Translations under genes and position numbers: made by a program | Assembly: GCA_965223435.1 (NCBI GenBank) | Contig: CBDCWQ010000023.1 | Span: 62,001 to 126,000 of the forward strand | DNA from: CBDCWQ01 sp965223435 | GTDB taxonomy: Bacteria; Myxococcota; Kuafuiibacteriia; Kuafuiibacteriales; Kuafuiibacteriaceae | Length of the DNA stretch: 64,000 nucleotides | Direction of reading: 5' to 3' | Notes under the pieces: model-generated | Databases searched by the model: none | Told to the model about the DNA's origin: nothing | What the model saw: the letters and a program-made list of their open reading frames with translations, nothing else | Shown here: one piece after another, positions 59,661-64,000 of the stretch | How the letters are laid out: every line of letters starts with the position of its first letter | Position numbering within the stretch: the first letter of the stretch is position 1

Positions 59661-62600
59661 TTAAGGGATGTCGTGGTCGTTTATTGCCTTGCGAAGGGCG
59701 TTTTGGCGCGCCGTGTCCTCGTCTGGACCCTCGGCTTCGGCAATCGGGATCCGCTTCTTGCCCGCGAAAATCTTGACCCGGTGGCCGTTGCTCGTGGCTG
59801 TGAACTGGTATGCCGGAAGGCCGTATTTCGACATCGACCAAAGGGTTAAGCGTAGGGCGTCTTGAGACCACGGGCTGGCAATAGCCATGGGGTACTTTTC
59901 GAAAGTGAGAAAGGGCTGAAGAATGGCGCGGACGAGCGCCATGCCACCTTGGACGTAGGCGAGGCCCACGAGGAGTCGCAAGGTGTAGCGTAGCCCCGAC
60001 GAAAACGACCGGTCCGGGGCCGAAGTATCCAGAACGTCTGCGAGGCCAAGTCGCCACGCGTAGAGTGCGAGGCCGCTGTTGAAGTCTCCGATGAAGGACT
60101 TGAGTTTTTCGACGCTCCTCTTTGGGTGTCCAGAAACGGCTGCCTCGGCGAACACGAGGGCGATGACCCGGTCGCCGAGGAGGCTCAGCCGTTCGGCGTG
60201 GTGAGCATATACAGACCCGCGGGTCGCATAGCGGATGCTGCTTGGCGTAGGGAGTTCGACCGGGAGGAGATCCAGGATGCGGCGCTCCGCGTCGGTCAGC
60301 GGACTGCTTGCCAACGGCGGAAACTGTAGCGCGAGAGACATCGGCCTTGGGAGTTGAGACTCTTCGCGAGCGAGGGCCGCTTTAAGTTCCGGATTGGATA
60401 AGAAGATTTGCTTAAGCGCTTCGGCCTCTGCGTTTGGGCCGGTGGTCTCGGCGATGACCTCTTTGCCGATCCACACGGTTGTCTGGGGGCTTCCGTCCTT
60501 ATCCAAAATGGTGTCGTACTTGAGTTCTCCGGGAAGTTTGAAGCTGATGGGCCCCAAAGCCCTCAACATAGACCATTTTTCTCCCTCGGTGAGTTTTTGC
60601 GCTGGCGGTACGAGCAGTGGAATCAGGGACGGTTTGATGGATGAGATATCGCCCTCGCTTTCGTAATGCATGGCGCCAGCCAGCGAATGAAAAGCGCTTA
60701 CCAGGACTGCGTCGACTTGACGCCGATCTTCTTTTTTCCGCTGTAACCTGAGCCAGTCTTCCAATCCCAGAGTCCGAGCACTCGCCGCGAGGTTTGCCGG
60801 CGAATGGGGCTCGGCGGCCAACAATCCGATTTGGGTCGCATCTCGTTTCGGGAACCGCTCTGCCGTGTCGTGCGCCAAGAGAAGGCTGAAAACCTGTTGG
60901 CCGACAAGCCCCAAGGTCTCGAATTTTGACTCGGAGTATAGGGTAGGATGGGTCGTCGCGTGACTGAGGAGGTTGGTGTTCGAAAACGCAAAGCCCAGTT
61001 CGTCTTCGAGCTCCGGGAGGGTTCGGGTCGCGCCTCCGGCTCCGGCGCTGGTGGGGAGCGCGGACGCAAGACGAGGCGGAACTTCGAGTGCAAGACGCGT
61101 TGTTCGGTCTCCTGGCGGTACCCAGACGCGGGGTTCGGATTTCCACGTGCTGCCGGGCTGAAGATCTTCGCCGGGTACTTCGTTGCGGGTGATCGCATCC
61201 TGGACCGCTTCTCGTTCAGAGTCGCTGGGGCTCGGGCCTTCGCCGGATCCCAGTACGTGGTGGGCAGCCCGTATTTCAGTGTAGTATTGATTGCCTTTCC
61301 GTTCGGTGAGATAGGTCGGTGCGTGGCCAAGTCCTTCATGGCTCCAAAGAGCCAATCGAAGGTGCTCGGGGCTCGTGGGATGCGCGATTTGCTTTGGCGC
61401 CCCACCGTAGTCAAAGAGCGGTTCGATCATCTCGTCCACGGCGTCGAGGCCAGAGACCACAAAAACGAGCCCCGCCATGGCTCTGAATACGTGGGATAGC
61501 GCTTCTCCGTAGTTCTTGGCGCGCGGCGCAGCGGAGCCCAGGAACTTTCCCAAACCAAGTTTGAAGGCCCAGGTGGGGTGCCACGCGCGGGTTGTACTCT
61601 CATGTCTCATGGGCTCTTCGTAGTACCCGACGTGTCGCCTTCTCTGAACCAGTTCGAGCACGGCTCTGCCGAGGGCGGCCAAATGTTGATTTTTGACCCA
61701 ATGCACGTTGGCTTTAAGGACGTAGTTCACCAACTTGGGGTCTGGGACAAAGCGCGCAAAGGATTGTGCCAGGGCTTCCTCTTCAGAAGTGAGTGCGTCC
61801 TCGGGGGGCGGAAACTGGGTGCCCAAGGGCACAGCTTGGTTTGCCTCAGATGATGAGAAGAGTTTTTGGAGCAGCGTATCGTGGGTTGCGTACACGTTGG
61901 CCAGGGCGGCGGACTTGCCGGTGGCGGCATCGGGTGTCGCTGCTTCTCCTAGGCCTTGGCCGTTGACCAGGATCTGGGTCTTGTGCTGCCCGTCGTGGTC
62001 ACGGAAGTGCTCGTAGCGGGTACGCACCCCAGGGCCATAGGTTTCTCGCGCCCAGGTCCGAAAAACAAACCACCGATCATTGAAGGTGAGGGTTTCGTGC
62101 GGAATAGCAAACCACGGCTCCATATGGGTGGCTACGGGCCCCAGTTGATCCGCATCAAGGAACATCGCCGCGATCAGGGCTTCGACGGCATCCGCAGGTG
62201 TTTTCTCCTTGTTTCTGAAGTTGCGTTCTTCACCCACGAAACTGACGTTGAAAAAGCGTGGAAGCTCCAATTGTTGGGCCAACACGTTGAGTGCGAAGTT
62301 GTTGACGACTTGCTCTCGGAGTCTCTTGAGATGGGCGGAGGACTTGGCGGGGAACTGTTTCATCTGTCCGGTGATGGCGACGACCTCGAGGACCGCATCG
62401 CCCAGGTACTCGAGCGATTCGAATTCGGTGGTTTCGGGGCTCAGTGCCTGTTCAAGAAGGTGTTTTTTGGTGAAGGTGTAGCCCAGTGACTTCTGAAGCG
62501 TTGAAACGTGCCCGGGCGCCAGTCCGGGAAGGCGCGAGAAAGTGGTCAAAAGCCCCCCCCCACCAGGGTGGGTGATCGTTTCCAAAACAAATCCATGCTG

Positions 62601-64000
62601 GAGGAGACCTTGGCCGCTTAGTGATTCCGAAACCACTATTCTTTCGGCGGCTATTTGGCGCAAGCCCTTGTCGTCTTGGGTGCGCGGGTCCGTTTTTCTT
62701 CGGGCCTCGGTTTTGATCTTTTCTTCCAGACTGTCCCATTCCTGATCGTCTTGGAGCCATTCGGCGAAAGCCCCACGTACCCTCTTCCCGACGAGAATCT
62801 CTTGATTCAGGACTTGCTCAATCAATGTATTGAGCACCCGCGTACGACGGTTTCGGATGCTCGGAGGTTCTTCGTCGCCCGCGTAGCCCATGTTCTGAAA
62901 ATAGAAGTGCAAAAAGCCTTTGTCGTCGACCCAGGCTCGCCCCAACTCCTTCCCAGTATTCTGCCATACGATCACGTCGGCAAACCCGCTGTTGCGGGGT
63001 ACGGGCGGGGTGAACAGCTCGTAGGAAAGGGTCTTGGTGATGGCGCCGCAGCAGTCGAGCTTGTCACCCCACCTCGGTATCTCCCCCTGAAGCGGGGTGC
63101 CGGTGTAAGCCACCGTCTCGGCCAGGCTTTGATCCACCCGGTTGAGGACCTTGCTGTCGTATCCCTGGGCCGAAAAATCGCTGTTGGCGGTCGCCTTGCT
63201 GGGGGTTGAAGGCGCTATACGAACCCAAGATGCGATGTTTTCCCATGCGATTCCGTCGGCCACCAAGATGCGCGCCCCCTCCCCATAGGAAACCTCGTCC
63301 TTGGTGTTTTTTCGAGCCCAGATGGATAGGTCGAGCGCCTGCTTGGCGGGGATGACCGCGGTATAGATGTAAACGCGTTCGTCGAACCATTCGACGCGTT
63401 CTTGAACCTGTTCGGGCTTGGTGGTCACTTCGACAAAAGAGGTACTCGGCCAGTGGTCTTCGTAGGTTTCCTGCACCCGGTAGTTGTTTTTTCCCCGGGG
63501 TACGATGCCGCGTTTGAGGCTGCTTGGGACCCGTGGGCTGACGAACTGCACTACGACGGGTTCTTCATTCAACAAGGGGCCTTCGGACCAGGCGAGCGCC
63601 TGGTACGTTTCTCCGTTCCACTTTGCCGTCGAGGTATCCCAGTCGGCCTTGGTCTTCGTAAACACCCGCAGCGGCGAGTTGAGTTCCTCGCTCGCGGGCG
63701 GGTTATCGAACTGGATGATGAAGGGGTGTTCGTGAAGGATGGCGGCGTGTCCGGCAAGATCAAGAAAATCAATAAGCTCGCTTTCCGGCATGGTTTTGAG
63801 GGGGGCCTTGAACTCGAGATGAACCTCTCCCAGGTGATCTTGGGACGCGGCCTTGGTCCGGATAGGGACATGTTTTACGTATTCGGCAAGGGTTTCGTAG
63901 GATGTTTTTCGTCCAACGAACCTTGAAAAAACGTAGGCCGCGCCCCGTAGCACCTCCCGGACTGAAGTGGTCGTCAGGCGAGGGCGTTTGCCGCTTCCGT
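59661..64000 (-). CDS. Giant protein D (5' partial, at least 1445 aa): ART-like domain plus four tandem RNase III–dsRBD units
   Basis: The frame is open through the window edge; the GTG at 63953 is only the first internal start, and 15 more codons are visible before it. Numbering from 63953: an ART-like domain (about 130-248) shows SPRVPSSLKRGIVPRG, STSFVEVTT, YIYTAVIP and DGIAWENIASWVRI, in the order of the cholera toxin A fold, but the Arg and ExE positions look substituted. Unit 1 (about 485-700) is a complete RNase III, FESLEYLGDAVLE (Glu515, Asp519) and TPADAVEALIAAMFLD (Asp588, Glu591), followed by a dsRBD. Units 2 (727-935), 3 (980-1190) and 4 (1220-1427) keep the fold pattern and dsRBD-like tails but lose most catalytic acids. 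The N-terminal scaffold, if present, lies outside the window. Confidence 0.85.
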   Translation of the reverse strand, partial: GSGKRPRLTTTSVREVLRGAAYVFSRFVGRKTSYETLAEYVKHVPIRTKAASQDHLGEVHLEFKAPLKTMPESELIDFLDLAGHAAILHEHPFIIQFDNPPASEELNSPLRVFTKTKADWDTSTAKWNGETYQALAWSEGPLLNEEPVVVQFVSPRVPSSLKRGIVPRGKNNYRVQETYEDHWPSTSFVEVTTKPEQVQERVEWFDERVYIYTAVIPAKQALDLSIWARKNTKDEVSYGEGARILVADGIAWENIASWVRIAPSTPSKATANSDFSAQGYDSKVLNRVDQSLAETVAYTGTPLQGEIPRWGDKLDCCGAITKTLSYELFTPPVPRNSGFADVIVWQNTGKELGRAWVDDKGFLHFYFQNMGYAGDEEPPSIRNRRTRVLNTLIEQVLNQEILVGKRVRGAFAEWLQDDQEWDSLEEKIKTEARRKTDPRTQDDKGLRQIAAERIVVSESLSGQGLLQHGFVLETITHPGGGGLLTTFSRLPGLAPGHVSTLQKSLGYTFTKKHLLEQALSPETTEFESLEYLGDAVLEVVAITGQMKQFPAKSSAHLKRLREQVVNNFALNVLAQQLELPRFFNVSFVGEERNFRNKEKTPADAVEALIAAMFLDADQLGPVATHMEPWFAIPHETLTFNDRWFVFRTWARETYGPGVRTRYEHFRDHDGQHKTQILVNGQGLGEAATPDAATGKSAALANVYATHDTLLQKLFSSSEANQAVPLGTQFPPPEDALTSEEEALAQSFARFVPDPKLVNYVLKANVHWVKNQHLAALGRAVLELVQRRRHVGYYEEPMRHESTTRAWHPTWAFKLGLGKFLGSAAPRAKNYGEALSHVFRAMAGLVFVVSGLDAVDEMIEPLFDYGGAPKQIAHPTSPEHLRLALWSHEGLGHAPTYLTERKGNQYYTEIRAAHHVLGSGEGPSPSDSEREAVQDAITRNEVPGEDLQPGSTWKSEPRVWVPPGDRTTRLALEVPPRLASALPTSAGAGGATRTLPELEDELGFAFSNTNLLSHATTHPTLYSESKFETLGLVGQQVFSLLLAHDTAERFPKRDATQIGLLAAEPHSPANLAASARTLGLEDWLRLQRKKEDRRQVDAVLVSAFHSLAGAMHYESEGDISSIKPSLIPLLVPPAQKLTEGEKWSMLRALGPISFKLPGELKYDTILDKDGSPQTTVWIGKEVIAETTGPNAEAEALKQIFLSNPELKAALAREESQLPRPMSLALQFPPLASSPLTDAERRILDLLPVELPTPSSIRYATRGSVYAHHAERLSLLGDRVIALVFAEAAVSGHPKRSVEKLKSFIGDFNSGLALYAWRLGLADVLDTSAPDRSFSSGLRYTLRLLVGLAYVQGGMALVRAILQPFLTFEKYPMAIASPWSQDALRLTLWSMSKYGLPAYQFTATSNGHRVKIFAGKKRIPIAEAEGPDEDTARQNALRKAINDHDIP

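Overview
The window is about 57 % GC by eye, and essentially everything that can be read with confidence is an exported protein. I see no ribosomal, metabolic, tRNA, rRNA or CRISPR features. The mix of seven predicted lipoproteins, SpvB/Rhs, clostripain with a lamin-tail domain, proprotein-convertase P domains, thrombospondin-type calcium repeats and 'GL.NLT.I.G.L.I' leucine-rich repeats suggests a large-genome predatory or social Gram-negative bacterium of the Myxococcota/Bradymonadales type. This assignment is an inference from domain style only.

Layout. 1-2344: the 3' end of a giant gene with an ADP-ribosyltransferase (ART)-like tail, broken at a 12-A run and cut off by an IS5-family remnant (2205-2884). 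3310-6042: a P-domain/lectin-like lipoprotein. 6297-9951: a degraded zone with a Cys-rich hypothetical gene, an IS110 element and scraps of a surface protein, a group II intron reverse transcriptase and a NEW3 domain. 9991-13416 (minus) and 14221-16815 (plus): an Ig-repeat lipoprotein and a leucine-rich-repeat lipoprotein, then an IS3 scrap. 17022-25175 (minus): giant protein A (2717 aa), ending in a zincin. 25631-26298: a DUF4291 gene truncated and joined to a foreign domain scrap. 26371-31174: an exported hypothetical protein and a lamin-tail/clostripain lipoprotein. 31482-37784: a small Cys-rich lipoprotein and an SpvB-Rhs protein with a lipase tip. 37905-42335: giant protein B (1476 aa), ending in an RNase III domain with all four acidic residues. 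42664-55719: giant protein C (4351 aa). 55797-64000 (minus): a S33-type peptidase lipoprotein, a propeller lipoprotein, and giant protein D, which is 5'-truncated by the window edge and carries an ART-like domain and four RNase III/dsRBD units.

The central observation is that giants A, B and C are paralogues. They share an N-terminal 'GWNL' module and a roughly 500-residue predicted alpha/alpha toroid with near-invariant motifs, followed by a Gly-rich hydrophobic pre-effector segment. A and C also share an Asp-box propeller with a CxCxxCWCE knot. Their C-termini differ: metallopeptidase in A, RNase III in B, unrecognised in C. Giant D and the left-edge protein carry effector-like tails of the same kind. 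This is the architecture expected of a polymorphic effector family. I do not recognise it as a described system, and exported RNase III-dsRBD arrays are its most unusual part. The lipoproteins, Rhs-lipase, clostripain and S33 peptidase fit a surface and secreted attack or scavenging repertoire. No candidate immunity gene or secretion apparatus is visible.
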